Shown one piece after another: positions 12,541-26,300 of a DNA stretch of 64,000 nt. Source of the stretch: Dromaius novaehollandiae. Lineage: Eukaryota > Chordata > Aves > Casuariiformes > Dromaiidae. The DNA lies in contig NC_088108.1 in assembly GCF_036370855.1 (NCBI RefSeq), positions 12,051,448-12,115,447 on the forward strand, in the 5' to 3' direction. The first letter of the stretch is position 1. Every line of letters starts with the position of its first letter. Under the pieces are notes generated by a model, which saw nothing but the letters and a program-made list of their open reading frames with translations, did no database searches and was not told where the DNA came from. Both the position numbers and the translations under genes were made by a program.

Positions 12541-15526
12541 AAAAGAATAAATAGAGAAGAAATTGGATTATAGTTTTCAACATACTGACATCCATGATCA
12601 CTCTTTTTGCCCTCTAGTAATGTATTCCAAAGGTCTGGCCAGTTCTCAGGAAAATTCCCTCCTGTGCTCATGAACTTCTGGCTATTTTTGAAGACTTCAA
12701 TGACCAGTGCAATAGAGATACCATGGAAAATGATGATTTTAGAGGAAGAGGCAGGTAGGCTTTCATTCTACTGCAGTTTACTTACTTGGAAGACTGAATT
12801 AATTCGTACTCCGTATCAACAAAGATGCAGTGAAAGGAGAAGAAATTTGCTGGAGCTCATTGAAGACATGTAGTTCTATTTCTAGGCCATATGCCCTGAA
12901 AATCACTTAAGCAATTCCCTCATATGTAAGAGGGGTCGAATTACACTAATCTCCCAAAGTCATTGTGAAGTTAAATGCAATATTATTTTCATTTAAAAAC
13001 ATATATAATGCATTGAGAAAATATTGTACTTCTACAAAAGTTGTGATTAGGAGTGCTAGAAAAGAATAATAGTGTAGCAGAAATAATATTCTGTTGGTAG
13101 CTGGGCTCATCCTACAAACTTTCATGAGTAACACTTTTCTCTTTGATTAATATAACCCCCAAAGGCTTGTTTCAAATATTATTTCTAATTATTCATGGTT
13201 TATAAATGCAATCATGAATAAAGATGAAAAAAGCAGGCTTACTGTTCAACCAATTGGATGGAAACTCTGAACGTCAAACATGTTTAAAAAAATTGATATG
13301 ATCACAGATTATTTTATATCCCCAGTCAAATGATTAGGTTTTGTTAGACATAGGATTTTCTTTTGCTTAGTAACAAACGTATAAATAGCTCATCTTTGCT
13401 CATAGAGAGCAGAGTGCAAGATAAAAATAAAAAAAAAAGTCTTGAAAATAGTGATGGAGGCCCTTATCTTTTAATGTTTTTCTATTAACTCTGTACAGGA
13501 TGAGTGCTCAGCACCAACCCCATAGAGATCTATGAGCCTGAAATCCAGGTTAGGACTTGGTGTTTGTGCATCAGTGGAGTGGATACAGCCTCCTGCTATG
13601 TCAAGAGTTAAAGACTAGTTATAATCTTGGCTCATCCTGTATATAGAGGCAAATGTGGTGTTCTGGATATCCTGTACCTGAATTCCATAATCCCACTGAT
13701 ATTAAAAAGTCAGGACAAAGTAAACCACAATTAGCAGATAGAGAAACTCCAAATATTAATGATTTAATGTTTACAGCCAACTGCTGTAAAACACAAAGGG
13801 ATGGTTATCCAAAAGTAGGCAGAGTCTCAGCTGTATTATGGCACTATTTTGCAGATATCTGATCAGTCTTTATAGAGTAAAGCAACACAGCAGGAATTCA
13901 ATCAGTACGTCAGAACTCTCACATTGTCACAGCCTGGCGACGTTCTTTAGTTTACAGAAAGAAATCCTGACGCCCTCACAGCCCTAATGAAAGGTTACTG
14001 CTAAGCCACAAATACACTGATCTGCTCCAACACCCATTTCATTAAAGGATGTTCCTTCAGTACATCCATGAAGCATGACACAAGGGAAGTTTGCATGGAA
14101 TGTGTGTCCACTTCTGCTGTACTAGCAGATAACCCCCCCCCCCCAACTCTTCCTATAAATTTGCCTTGCCTGAGTCTAAATCATCACAGCTGTAACTCCA
14201 CCAGACCCAGTAACCTTTATTTTTGACTTTTTTTGTTTAAACATTGCAGGACTGTTACCTTGTTTATAATGTATCCTTTCACATGTGCTCTTTAATGTGC
14301 ACTGGTTTCTGAAAAGACCTGCAATCTAGAACTCCCAGTGCAACTACCAGCTTGTCTGGATTTAGACATGCATTAACATCATCACACTTCACTCAGTTTT
14401 CGGTATGTTGTACAGAGAAAAACAGATATATCAAGAGAAGACTTAACGAAAAGCCATACAGTCACTGTCATAGATACCAAAGTGAGATATGCTATATTAG
14501 GGTCCTGCCAACTGAGCACTAAAGCAACAGACACATACATTTAAAACATCAAATACATTTCAGTTCTAAAGCAAAACTACTGCCTTGGTTCTTCTGTTAC
14601 TCAAACATGGTTTACGCCAGGGTAACTGCTTCTGAATTACCTGTGTTTTTGTCAGAACAAGATCAGGCCCTGCAGTGCATAGACAGGTTAAACAATACCT
14701 GGTAGAAAGGAAGGCTCAGACAGCCAATACCTGCACAACTACCTTTGAATACTAAACAATGCACAGCAGAAACTAGAATATTCTCTGTTTGTCTTTAATC
14801 ACCGAGTACCACTTTTTAAAATTTAAATTCATGCCTTTGAGTCACTTTTTGTTGCCAAAAGCAACAGGTCTTAACAGATATAGTGTGAAACCTATTGTTT
14901 AGAACTGGCACTAGCTGTTCTTCCTCCCTCTGTAGCAGTAGGGAGTTTTTTCCAGGTATGTGGGAGGCAAGCTGCTTGGAGCCATTATATTGCTTGTTCT
15001 CTGCATGATCTTCTTCATTAAATAATCTTTTAATGCAACATTAATAGTAATTGCAAGATTACAGTTCAAAATATTTGATAACATCACACTATGCAGTTGA
15101 AAAGCTACCGATCTCTTCTCTAAAGCTGGCTGTGGGGGGCAAGCCTACTGCGAAACACCACCAATCCCTTGAACTGAGAGCACTGCAGTTCCCTTTGTTA
15201 TTATTTCCATTCCAGGTCTGGATGTCTCACAGGTGACAAATAGTACAATCTAGGAATGGAGTGCAGAAAAGGAGAAAATAACTGGTTAATTTGTTTCTTA
15301 TTTTGAACTTTTTAAGGACAGCAATGTCCACATGTAAATCTTTACATTGATTCACAAAGTGAATCAATGCTGATCATCTATTAGGAGATGATACTTACAT
15401 ATCAGTGCTTGCATTCATAATGCTTGCCTTCTCTTGAATATCTGTAGGTATTGTAGAAAAGTAAAATTATTTGTTTTACTTATGTTGAGCCATTTGCTTC
15501 TTCTGCCATATTCTTCATATATGTGT
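12541..15526. other. gene-poor stretch with a C12 run
   Basis: No gene recognised. A run of 12 C lies at 14133-14144. The remainder is AT-rich with short chance frames. Confidence 0.45.
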
Positions 15527-15590
15527 GTGCGTATGTATGTATGTATGTGTGTGTGTGTGTGTGTGCGTGTGTGCATGTGTGCGCATGTGT
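15527..15590 (+). repeat. GT/ATGT microsatellite
   Basis: Alternating purine-pyrimidine sequence made of GTAT/ATGT units, then a pure GT run, then GTGTGC/GCATGT variants. It is likely length-polymorphic and could adopt Z-DNA. No gene is attached. Confidence 0.95.
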
Positions 15591-18229
15591 CTACATAAAA
15601 TGAGAATTAGGAAGTTTGCAATGCTCCATTCTGGAAAGCATTAACAAAAATGTACCTACAAGAATTCTATTCTTCCATCCAAGTCAAATATCCTTTCTAC
15701 TCTGCTAATATAGGCCCTTTTTGACTGGCAACTCCTCCAAAAGAAATAAGAAGTTGTAAGCCATTGCTCTCTTGCACAAGAGGCCAAATGTTTAGCACAG
15801 TCAAACTCTATTTTCTTATTCTCTCCTGTGCAAGAATCCATCTGTGTTCTACTCAAAACTGGTCACCTGCTTATGAAGACCTGAAAAACCTTTTGATGTC
15901 CCTCTCCTCTTAATCTCCTGAATGCAAATCTTCAATGCTTGATGTTGATTCTAACTTTGAATGCCAGTGGCAGTCCTGACAACAACATTTCCATTTTCCC
16001 TCTTATCTACAGAATTATTCTGTACTTCAGTTAAAAGAAAATTCTCCCTGTTCATTAGTTATTGTTTTCGCTGTATAAGAATTCCTTAACACTAGACTCC
16101 CAAACATCTCTAAGCTAAGGTAATCAAAAATTTTGCATCAAAAAAATTGTCAGATGGACGAACCTGAGGGGCACATAGAACAAGCCACACTTTCCACTTA
16201 CACACAGGTATTCAGAAGAGTTCTTGCAAGAGCCTCACAACAGCTCAGGGTAGAATAGCATTGAAGAGGGCCTGAAGTCAAGACCTTTTACGACTACATT
16301 AATCCAGACAAGCTGGTCAAGAGTCATCAGAAACCCAGGTTTGGGTTACAGTATATCTTCCCTACAATAGGGTAGGAGCATTCAGAAACTCCACAAAATC
16401 ACTGCCTAAATTGGCTTAATTCAGCATAACTAGTCAGCATAACTAATGCTTAATTCAGCAAAACTAACATAACCTTTCAACAGCAGCTTTATTCTGGAGT
16501 AAGGTAACCAGGTTCCTAAACTCAGCAGGCAAAAGTGAATACAAGAACTCTCCAGAGACTGTGCAACATGGTCCTTTCTGGACATCACCATTGCCTCCCA
16601 TTTCTGTGAGGTGTCAGTCTCAAATTCTAAAAGAAAAGCCTTTCTAGAACACGGACTATTTGTGATCATGTTCTCTCAGGTCAAAGCTGCTATTTCATTG
16701 CTAACATAACCTACCACTTACTTTTAGCAGGCTTTTATAAAGATTGTTAAACTTTGCTTTTGCATTCTGCTTCCCTGTCTTGAAATGAAAACATGTGAAA
16801 ACAGATAGGTCTGCTATCAGAAAGGTGGGAGTTGGCAGCATAGGCAGACTCTCCTTGTATATATTAACATTCATCATTAGCATAAAGAAAAATGTCATCT
16901 GCAACCCACGTGAACATACAGATATTGGATGACACTAGAGCTTAGCATGACCTTTTCAGCCAGACAATTTTTTGGTGTCAGAAAATCAGAATCCACAGAA
17001 GCAAAACACATGGGCATGGGTCCAGCATGGAATTTCCAGTCAGAAGTGGATCAGTAGAAGCATATCCATGCACCCTAAATGAAGTCCTACTAATATCAGG
17101 AAGCCGCCAATATGGAACAGATTTGTTAATTACAGGACTGAGGCTGTGAAGGAGCACAACAGCACGGCAATTAAGACATCTCAGTAATGCCTAACTCCAG
17201 TTAATTTGAGTAACATAAAAGTTACTTCATCATTCAGACTGTGAAGTGAGAGCCCTATCATGCGCCTCTACCTGCTGTTGGCCATAAAACTTTCTGTGAC
17301 ATACATACATTGGACTTATGCATTACTAGGCATGGGCAGGCCTTTAACATCTTGTGGCAAGTAGGGACATTCCAATGATTGACTTCCTGAGTTGAAGGCA
17401 TAGATGAATAAGAAATCTTAACAGTACCATTAATAACAAATTTGCTATGAAATGTCATAATTGAAATAAAAACCAAATGACAAATCAAAAATGAACGGCA
17501 AGATTCATCACTTAAAGAAAAAAAATCAAATCGGAAATAGTCAACCACCCATATCCCTGGAAACTTGTAATAATAGTGTTTTCTGCAGGACATATTAGTT
17601 AGAAATTCAGAAAAAATGTAAAATATATTATAATTTATATGGTATATACATACCGCTGAGTATGAGGAATTCTTTCTGCATGAAAAGCCAGCAAGTGGCA
17701 CCTCATTAAACAGGACCTAGACTTAATCTAACTTGGAACAGATAAAAAAAGAAAGGATTCATATGAAGCTATCCTGCCTGGGGGTTTAATCTCAAAGCTT
17801 TTGAGTCTAATGAATGAATTAAGTAGGGCAAGTGATTAACAACAAAGAAGCGATCACATAATAAAAACAGAAATAGTACTTAATTTGGAGCAATGTTTCC
17901 ATTGTTTATGGACAAGACCCTGCTGTGCTATTTTTATTGTTTTAACTCTTAAAGAATAAATAGCTGAACCATATGACAGAGCATGTTCAGATGGAAAGAT
18001 GCGGGAAAGGGCTGCAAGCAGAATATGTAGTGGTGCATAAATAATGGACTGCGCAGATATCAATATTTGTATCATTATGAGATTAAAATTCAGTCTGTAG
18101 GAATCACCAATATTTTAAAACATTTCTCTTAATGGTGTAAGCATGGAGTAAACACCATAAAAATTATGATGTTTTATATTGTTGGTGCACATTATAGCTG
18201 GTTTGCTCATCATCCAGAGCGGCATGTGG
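15591..18229. other. gene-poor stretch with a short imperfect repeat
   Basis: No gene recognised. At about 16415-16470 the unit CAGCATAACTA appears twice with a period of 13, and GCTTAATTCAGCA recurs nearby, which is a small imperfect duplication. A 147-codon minus-strand frame at 17258-17701 has no family features and is taken as chance. Confidence 0.45.
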
Positions 18230-18355
18230 CACAGTTAGCACAACGTGACACTACTTGGCAGCTCGGCGCCTGGACCTCCAGCTGCCGTGACCCCACACGC
18301 TGCCGGTGGGGCTGCCTCCCGAGGCAGGGTGGAAGGCTGCCCTTCACTTCCTAGC
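18230..18355. other. small GC-rich patch
   Basis: A locally GC-rich segment with about 8 CpGs inside AT-rich flanks. A 62-codon frame spans it but has no recognisable domain. It may be regulatory or a relic of an inserted element. Confidence 0.3.
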
Positions 18356-19767
18356 CAGCTTCCTGGTTGAGCTAGGAGCAAGCACACACTGACAGACCAC
18401 AGTGCTTTGTCTGGGCTTGTGTTTCAACTGCTGGTATAACTCAGATTAAGCAGACCGGCAATTAATGCAAGCCAGTTCACATCAGGGTAAGTGTTAGGTG
18501 TAGACTGGTACAGAGCAGTGCCCCCTTCCCCTCAGCTATGCCTTGAGGAAATCACAAAACGCTGGAGTCCAGATTGTCAATCCTAATCATGTTATCTGCT
18601 CTAGACCATTTCTTGCACTGTTCTCCACCCGTACTCTAGGATTACTCAGTCCTGCTTAACTCATTTAACTCATGCTAAATCACAAACTCCAGTGAGATCC
18701 TGACAGAAACCCACCAAACAGTGATCAAACTAACACAGGGCCAACAATGAGAGGACTCAGAAAGCGTCTTCCTGGCATAAGAAACGCTCAAGTTAGCCTA
18801 TGGGCCATGAAGGACCTACATCCCCATAAATTACTGCAAGCGAAGATAATTGCTCCTGTATTCTCAGAATTTGGCTCAAGCCTGAGCTAGATAGCCAGCC
18901 CTACATCAGCACTTTGCCACCAGTCTTGTCCTACGCAGCTCAGTTTCTTGAAGCAAGAGAGCTTCTTCCTGGGTTACCATTTCTTCTCAGAATAGGCATT
19001 GGGCCATATAATCTCTTTAAGTCTCACACACAACAATGGACAACATAAAACAAGTACCCTTTTAAGCAGCAGACTGCGACTTGTGGTATCTTGGATGCCT
19101 AAGTGAAATTATTCTATATCAGAGAATTTGAGGACACAAAATATAACCAGGTAGTGTGTTTTCTTTTACTAAATGAACATACCAGGGCAAACAATGCTTC
19201 AGAGTCTAACAGGTATCAAATGAATTGCACATAAACCTTCTCTGATGGCATTAAATGACAATAGAGAATATTGTTTTCAGTGTCTTTTCTTTTGTTGCCT
19301 TCACAAAAAGCTGGTGAATACTGAATTGTGTCTAACAGAGGGATATAAACAGAAGCAGTTTGAAATCTGAGATTTCAAAATTGAGATCACTAAGGAAAAA
19401 CTCTGATTTTCTCAAGTTCCTTGACTGGCTCATAAATTTTGCTTTCCATTCACTAAAGCTTTCAGAAAAAAAGAAAGAGAGGATAAAGGCTGTAATTGAT
19501 GGTACAATGCCCACAAGCCTCAACAGATGTGATCCCTCATAATGAAGCATGTGGGCCTAATTTGGCATTACTTACTACCAGGAGGATCTTCTGCAGGGTA
19601 TCTTTCTAAATCTATGTTTGGTTGGCACCTGTGCCTTGTTGAAACTGGCATAGCACCTTCTAAGTGGGCATAATGCCATTCTAGCAGATGGGCATGAGAG
19701 CAGATAGGATGCCAGAGATCTAGTATTGCATGTGCAGCATACTTAAAGTAGCAGGGGCTGGGGTCTC
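18356..19767. other. non-coding stretch, nothing recognised
   Basis: No coding-like frame and no named repeat. A GTAAGT motif at 18485 follows an open 14-codon segment, but there is no support for an exon. Confidence 0.45.
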
Positions 19768-20393
19768 ATCACAGAATGGCTAAGCTTAGAAGGACCCTCT
19801 GAAGATGGTCTAGTCTAACCTCCTGCTCCAGCAGGGTCAGCAAGAGCAGGTTGCTCATAACCATGTCCAGTTGGGTTTTGAATATCTCCAAGGATGGAGA
19901 CTCCACAACCTCTCTGGGCAGCCTGCTCCAGTATTTGACCACCCTCACAGTGAAAAAGTTTTCTTATGTTTAAATGGAGTTACTTGTAGTTCAATTTGTG
20001 CCCATTGCCTCTTGTCCTGTCTCTGGGTGTCACTGAGAAGAGTCTGGCTCCATCTTCTTCACCCCCCTCCATCATGTGTTTATATACAGCAGTAAAATCC
20101 CCCCGAGTCTTCTCTTCTTCAGGCTGAACAGTTCCAGCTCGCTCAGCTTCTCTTCATATGTCAGATGCTTTAAACCCATAATCATCTTCATGGCCCTTCA
20201 CTGGACTTGCTCCAGCATGTCTGTCTCTCTTGTACTGGGGAGCCCAGAACTGGACACAGCACTCCAAGTGTGTCTCACCAGTACTGAATGGAAGAGAAGG
20301 ATCACCTCCCTCGACCTGCTGGTGATGCTCTACCTAATGCAGCACAGGATGCTGTTGGCCGCCTTTGCAGCAAGGGCACATTGCTGGCTCATC
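19768..20393 (-). mobile_element. CR1 LINE, 5'-truncated copy (3' end)
   Basis: On the plus strand the block begins with TCATCACAGAATGGCTAAG and runs through wording typical of inverted avian CR1: GACTCCACAACCTCTCTGGG, then GGCAGCCTGCTCC, TTGTCCTGTCTCTGGGTG, AGTCTGGCTCC, GAGCCCAGAACTGGACACAG, CTCCCTCGACCTGCTGG and GCACATTGCTGGCTCAT. The element therefore points along the minus strand, with its 3' end near 19,768 and its truncated 5' end near 20,393. About 626 bases remain, mostly 3' untranslated sequence, so it is dead for transposition. Frames of 74-109 codons at 19871-20405 are antisense to the element and are not genes. CR1 copies normally lack target-site duplications, and none was sought. 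Confidence 0.95.
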
Positions 20394-23300
20394 CAGGCGG
20401 AATAAATGCCAAGTGCACAACTATACAATTCTTAGGCCCAAAGTATACATTTGAATACATTTCATATGAAAGCCATAAAGTACACCTGGAACTAGAAAGA
20501 ATTATAATTTGAACTTCAAAACAGTAGAACTGCATCCTATGGGTCATCACTCCATGTAAATAACATCAGACTGCTCTACTCAGCTGATATCCACTTACAC
20601 CAGCTGACAGCTAGGTCCTGTACTTTGAAATAGCCTTACATCCTTCAGACCATTAACTGATTAGCTTTCAGATGCAATGGCATCTTCCTGTAGTGCCAAT
20701 GAAAGCAATCTAGTCCATTGGGGGAAAGAAAAATACACAAAATAGATATGAGCAAAATTCTGTTTTGTTGGGAAAAGTTAGCAATTGAATTAATACTCTA
20801 CACAAGAGTTTTTCAGATTACTTTTTTTAATAGAAAGAGACCTCCTCATTTTATTTTAAGCTTCTGAATATATAGCCTGAAAACACTGCCCATAGATTTG
20901 GTTGGTACAAATGCATATAATTTCCCTGAGTCATATGGAGTGATGCAAGATGTAGGTCTAGTCCTCACCCTCAACTGCACGAATACATGAGAACAGAGAG
21001 CTAGATACTGCTCTTTTTGCTTATGCAAGTGGCTATTTTGGTAGCAATTCAAGCATCTGTAGGAGCAAAGGGAAGATCATTGGAACCCATAACTATTATC
21101 TTTGTTGTTGTTGCTGTTTGAAACCAGTCCTTGTGCAAAGGATGCTCCTGTGACTGAAAGTCATCAGCTGAAAAAGGACATAATGCATCCTGGATGACAA
21201 AATGATTTATGAATGGTATTCTAATAAAACATTGCGCCTAACTCACAAATTGCAGAAACTGCATAGATTCAAGTGACCCTGTATTCTGAAGTGTATGCAT
21301 AGTGATTTGCATGATATTCATTGTGTTAAGGTTGAAAACACCATTAACATCTTTGGTCTAAACCTAACAGACCAATTTATTCTAACTGGCACTAATAAAA
21401 TGTATCATTAGCAAACAGGGGTCAGTGGAAACCACAGCACAGAGAACATGCAGAAAAATAACAAAGAGTTCAAGAAAAAGGATTAAATCTACTTCGAGCT
21501 GACACTGTACAAGTGGCTCATCAGAACATTATTCTAACAAATGTAATCTATGCTATACCCAAAGTGCAGTCATCTATTATGCTCAGTATTAAAGCAAAAT
21601 AGTACTTAAGGAAAGTGATGCAGAACAAAATTTTATTAGCTTCTTGGATCATCTTTAATGATCCAAATGTAAAGTATGATATTTATATGCTTATCTTCTT
21701 ATCTTCTAAAAATATTCTTATACTGATTAAACTTGCAAATTTTAAATCTGTATTTTGATTTGCTAGAATTTCTGTATTGAAGATTCCAATTATTACCTCT
21801 TTTTCAGCATGGTAAGTTAATTTTGCTGGTTTTGCCTTTATGTCTTTTAGTCATTTGTTTTCAGAACTGACCTACAATGTTGACAATTCCAGGAAGGCAG
21901 AGGTTGCAGTGCATTTTGTTATGGTATAAGCCTGGTCTTTGCCATCGTATCCAAATCTTTCATAACTATCACTGGTTTATAAGCATCTTATTCTGCCATA
22001 CAGAAAAATATTACCTCTCTCCCAGTTAAAAAAAATGAACAACAGAAAAAAGTCCACAACACAGATAGGGAGCTAAAGTCACAGACAAAATAAAAGACGT
22101 TGAATATTCCACAAGAAGTCTTTGGACAGCTTGAACCCAGTTTTGTTGTGTCTCAGCACACAGAATCATTTCTTCCTCTAGATCACCATGAACACCCCTA
22201 CTTATCTTCTCATTTAACTTCATTTTTCATGCCACAGAGACACAAGTTATCTAACCTGCTGTGATTTCTAACTATATATAAACTTTTAAAACTATTCCAT
22301 ACAAAGAACCCCAAATCATCTCCAAGGATAACATCCCAAGATACTATCAGCATTACTTTTATCAAATGAAAGTTTTGTGTGGAGCATCTTGGAGGAAGTA
22401 AAGTTCTCCTAGATGGCATATTGAATAAGTGAACTTCCAAGCAAATAAAGGACATGGAATGATCCAGATTTTCCTGCACAGATGTAGTCGTAAAAAACTA
22501 GGTGCTATTTTTTTCTCTCTCTAGCTCAGATGTGTTTATTCCATTCTCACACATTAGTGGGCTTCCTGCGTACTAATGTTTACTACTGAGCACAATCCTT
22601 CAGAGGGTTTGGTTTAAATACTCAATAATGTGAGATAGTCTTTCACACTCATAAGGAAAAAGCAAAATGAAAACAGAATATGCAAGAGACATAGTGCACC
22701 GGTAATCTACAAAAGGCACTATAAAACCAGAAAGACAGAGTTTTAGAAACCGCAGTTCTCCATTACGATAATCTATTTAAATTCAATAATAAATGTATAA
22801 GTTAGGGTAATTTTAATTTTTAACCCTATATTTGAAGCACTCTCTCAAATGCTATGCAGTGTGGAGAAAGTCAGTGAATTAAATCCACTGTGAGAAAAAC
22901 GTCTGCTGTTACAATACTTGGCAAAAATAGGGTACTAGATGAAAGCATGTTAGACTTTGGTTCAGCATGGATAAGGCAGAGGTAATGGTAGTTGGCAGAT
23001 GAAAGTGATTTGAAGAATTGGCAAGGTCTAAGAGTACTCTCTTGGCTGAGAGCATCTGCTAACCTATGGTTAAAGCACTTCATAATCTCAAGGTTTCACT
23101 CTTCCTACTTCTGAATTTCAGGTAGCAAAAAGAAGTGATCGAGCACTGTCATACATTTCTCCAATAAACAGGTTATATCTTTGCCCCTCAGATTACACCT
23201 CTGTCCAGTTTACTTGTTGCTATTTTCACCTCAAACTAGATTTCTAACTGTTGGCTATGGTTCAGTCCTACCTACAGGTTTTGGCAAGATCAGGCCAGCG

Positions 23301-26300
23301 CAGCTTCCTAGGAGGAAGCGGCCTGCTGAACGCAAGGCTACACCTGTGTTCCCTCCTCCCCACCCCTGCACCCAGCAAAGCAACATTTGCACCACTGCTC
23401 ACAAACAACAACAAAAAAAGCAGCAAGAACACAATAAAAATAAACACCTGCTTAGCTTTGGATCCCTTGGTTGCAAAAGCTGTTTGCAGTTTATACCCAA
23501 CCACACAGTAGGCTGTAGTGGGACATTCTGGCACCTGGGGGCAACCTGCTTCCCTTTTCTACACTCTTCCATGATCTTGGTTTTCCCTCCTTGGCCTCCC
23601 TCTCACTGTCCCACGAACCTGCTGCTTCTCTTTCTGAGAAGGGCTTGGACATATAGGCTTTGATTTGTTTGGGTCTCCCACTTTGTGGAGTAAATGCGCC
23701 CCTTCTCCCCACTTCCACTGGGCCCCTGGCACTCTGAACACATAACACAGACTGTGCAAAAGGTAGTAGTACATCATAGGAGATATTTAATAAAAATATA
23801 CATTTTAGGAGAAGTATGCATGCCTTAAATAATTTTGACCTACATAGAAGCTCCTTTTATTAAGTTGCTGCATCTATTACCAAGGAGAAAGAGTCAAGTA
23901 GGCTATAGTATTCTATGGGTTTCTTTTAAGAGCTTTGCTCTTAAAGGGGAACTTTTGAAACATTGTTCTCTCTCATCAAAGAAGATGAGAAAGAATAGGA
24001 TTAAGGTGAAGAGAAGGATTTCTTTGAATAGGGAAGATATAATTACATATTTTCCATGACACATGCTGGAAAATGTAATATTGGATAATGCAAGTAACCT
24101 CAAATTTTTCATTGTATTTTAATAGAGAGCTCTCTTTTAAGATTTTTATATTATATACAGTATGTAGTTATATGTATAGACACTTCTCTCACATAAAAAG
24201 GATTGAGAAGGAATCAAATAAGAATAAACTCTTACCCTCTAACCACTATGGAAGCATGATAAAGAGGGACAATATCAGATTAGCTACAAATTTTCCATCT
24301 CATTGTTTCCTGAAAAATAAAATTTTATAACGAACATACTCCATACAAGCTGTGCAGAGCAAGTATCTCTTCCAAAAATGCACAGAGCAGTAGTAAAAAT
24401 CAAGCATGGACTCAACGACATCTGTTGTGGCATTGTTATCAAATGCCATCTTTTTTACACAAATCTATAATAGTCACTACTTTTTTGTGTGGAAATATTA
24501 GTCTAGTCTGTCTGCGGCATCTAAAAGTTGGCACACAAGGACCAACAGATGCTTTGGTTTTACCTCATCTTCAACTTACTTGGCTCCTCATTACACTAGC
24601 TACAGCTCGGCAAATTACTCCTCTGCTTTGGAAAGCCGACAAAATGCCATCTGTCTCTGCATGGTTATCAAAACTAATACTGTAACGCGAAAAAACTATG
24701 ATCTGAAATTGTACCTGGCAACTGCATGGTGAGGTCGAGTATCCTGTTAGATTACTCACATACACAAATTTCAGTTAATGGACACCTACCTATTCCGTTG
24801 TGTGTTCAGTCTAAGGAACAGCCAGTCTCTGACCTTTCTTGTGTGTTACTGTTTCTCATGCCATTGACGTTGACTGTCACTAATTAGGGCTCAGAATGCA
24901 AAATGAAGTACTTTCTCACCAACTGAGATTCCAAGGTCACTATGATTAGAGTATGAGTAGCTTTTGGGTTTTCTTATAAAAATGGGTGGCTGAGTGTATG
25001 GAGAAAGAAGGGGAAAAGGTCAAGGAAAAAGAAAGAGCAAGATTACATCAGGGTGGTTCAGCATGTAACCTGGTTGATCCAAAACACGAACAAGGTGTCA
25101 TTAGATAAAACATAACAAACAAAGCTGCACTTAGCTGCAGTGCAAAAATACTTACTTGCTCAGCTCTAAAGCTAGCTTTCCTCTACCATCTGACATGCAT
25201 TGAGATGAGGACTAATTCTTTCCAAAATTGCATAAGCTTAATAGCATTTAACACGAGAAAGACTGACCCCAAATCTCCTCTCCCTTATGGATTTTCAGGC
25301 TCCTGTCTTGCACTGGTGTATGCTAACAATGAATTTCCCAGTTAAGACAAATGTGAGTTTATTTAAAGCCATTCAGGGTAGGAGAACATTAATGCGAGAA
25401 TATACGCTTTAGATAAATGGATTTCTTGAGGAAAGACATTTTGAAGTTCTAAATCACCAAGATTGTTCTTTCATTTCTTCAGGAAAAGTTCATGTAAAAT
25501 ACACACCACCTTCCATGCAATTCTAGAAATGGTTACTAGAGATTCCTTACAGACATCTGTTGTCTGTGCTCTAGGGAGCAGTCCTATGGCACAAGCCTTA
25601 AGAATGACATTACTTTAAGTTGTGCTCTGCTACGCCTTTGAACTAGCAACACAAGGTAGGACTAAGAAATGATTGTATCTTGCTAGAATCCCTTTCTGCA
25701 GAAGAAGCAGTGTGCGTGGCCCACCAGTTACATTCACACCTCTTCTAAATGAGTAGAAAAGAACAGAAAGATAAAGTTCAGAGCTTCCTCTCTTCCCTCA
25801 AGGCTCCCTTTTTTCCTTCCTCACAACATTCGTCCTTGTGTTCTTGGCTATGCTGTATAATCATGAGCTCCTTGGGAAAAGATCTCTTCTTCCTATCTAC
25901 AAAGAAATCATTAAAAACAGTAATGTCTTGGCTTCACTATGCAGTTGGTTTCTCCTTGTATGTTCTTGCTCCCAGCAGTTTTAAGTCCATGTGTAGCCCT
26001 TATTCACAGGAAATCCTTTTAGTCTTACAATGAGGTCTTTGTAGAGAGTCTTTGGTTTTATTCTTCTGTATTTGCAAGGACTCTTGAATACTGGGCTGTC
26101 TGGGACATGGTATCTAGGGGAATAACTAATATAGGCTAAACGTAAACTAATTTGGGGGAACAAAAGCAGCCTTCAAGCTATATGCAAAGTTACTACAGGC
26201 TGTTTTTCAAGGAGGGCGAGTGGAAGTAACAATTCTTTTGCACTTAATGAGCCAGAATAGCAGAGATTAAAGAAATCCTCTAAATTATTTGGCTGTTGAA

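Noticed and set aside
15527..15590. Regular repeats considered as a CRISPR-like array
   Set aside because: It is a dinucleotide/tetranucleotide microsatellite without spacers, and the genome is eukaryotic.
17258..17701. 147-codon minus-strand frame
   Set aside because: Phe/Tyr-rich translation of AT-rich DNA with no motif.
19871..20512. Three overlapping plus-strand frames of 74-109 codons
   Set aside because: They lie on the antisense strand of the CR1 copy or at its edge.
23181..23663. 160-codon plus-strand frame
   Set aside because: Two other frames and the antisense are also open over the same bases, composition is low-complexity (lysine/glutamine run), and no domain is visible.
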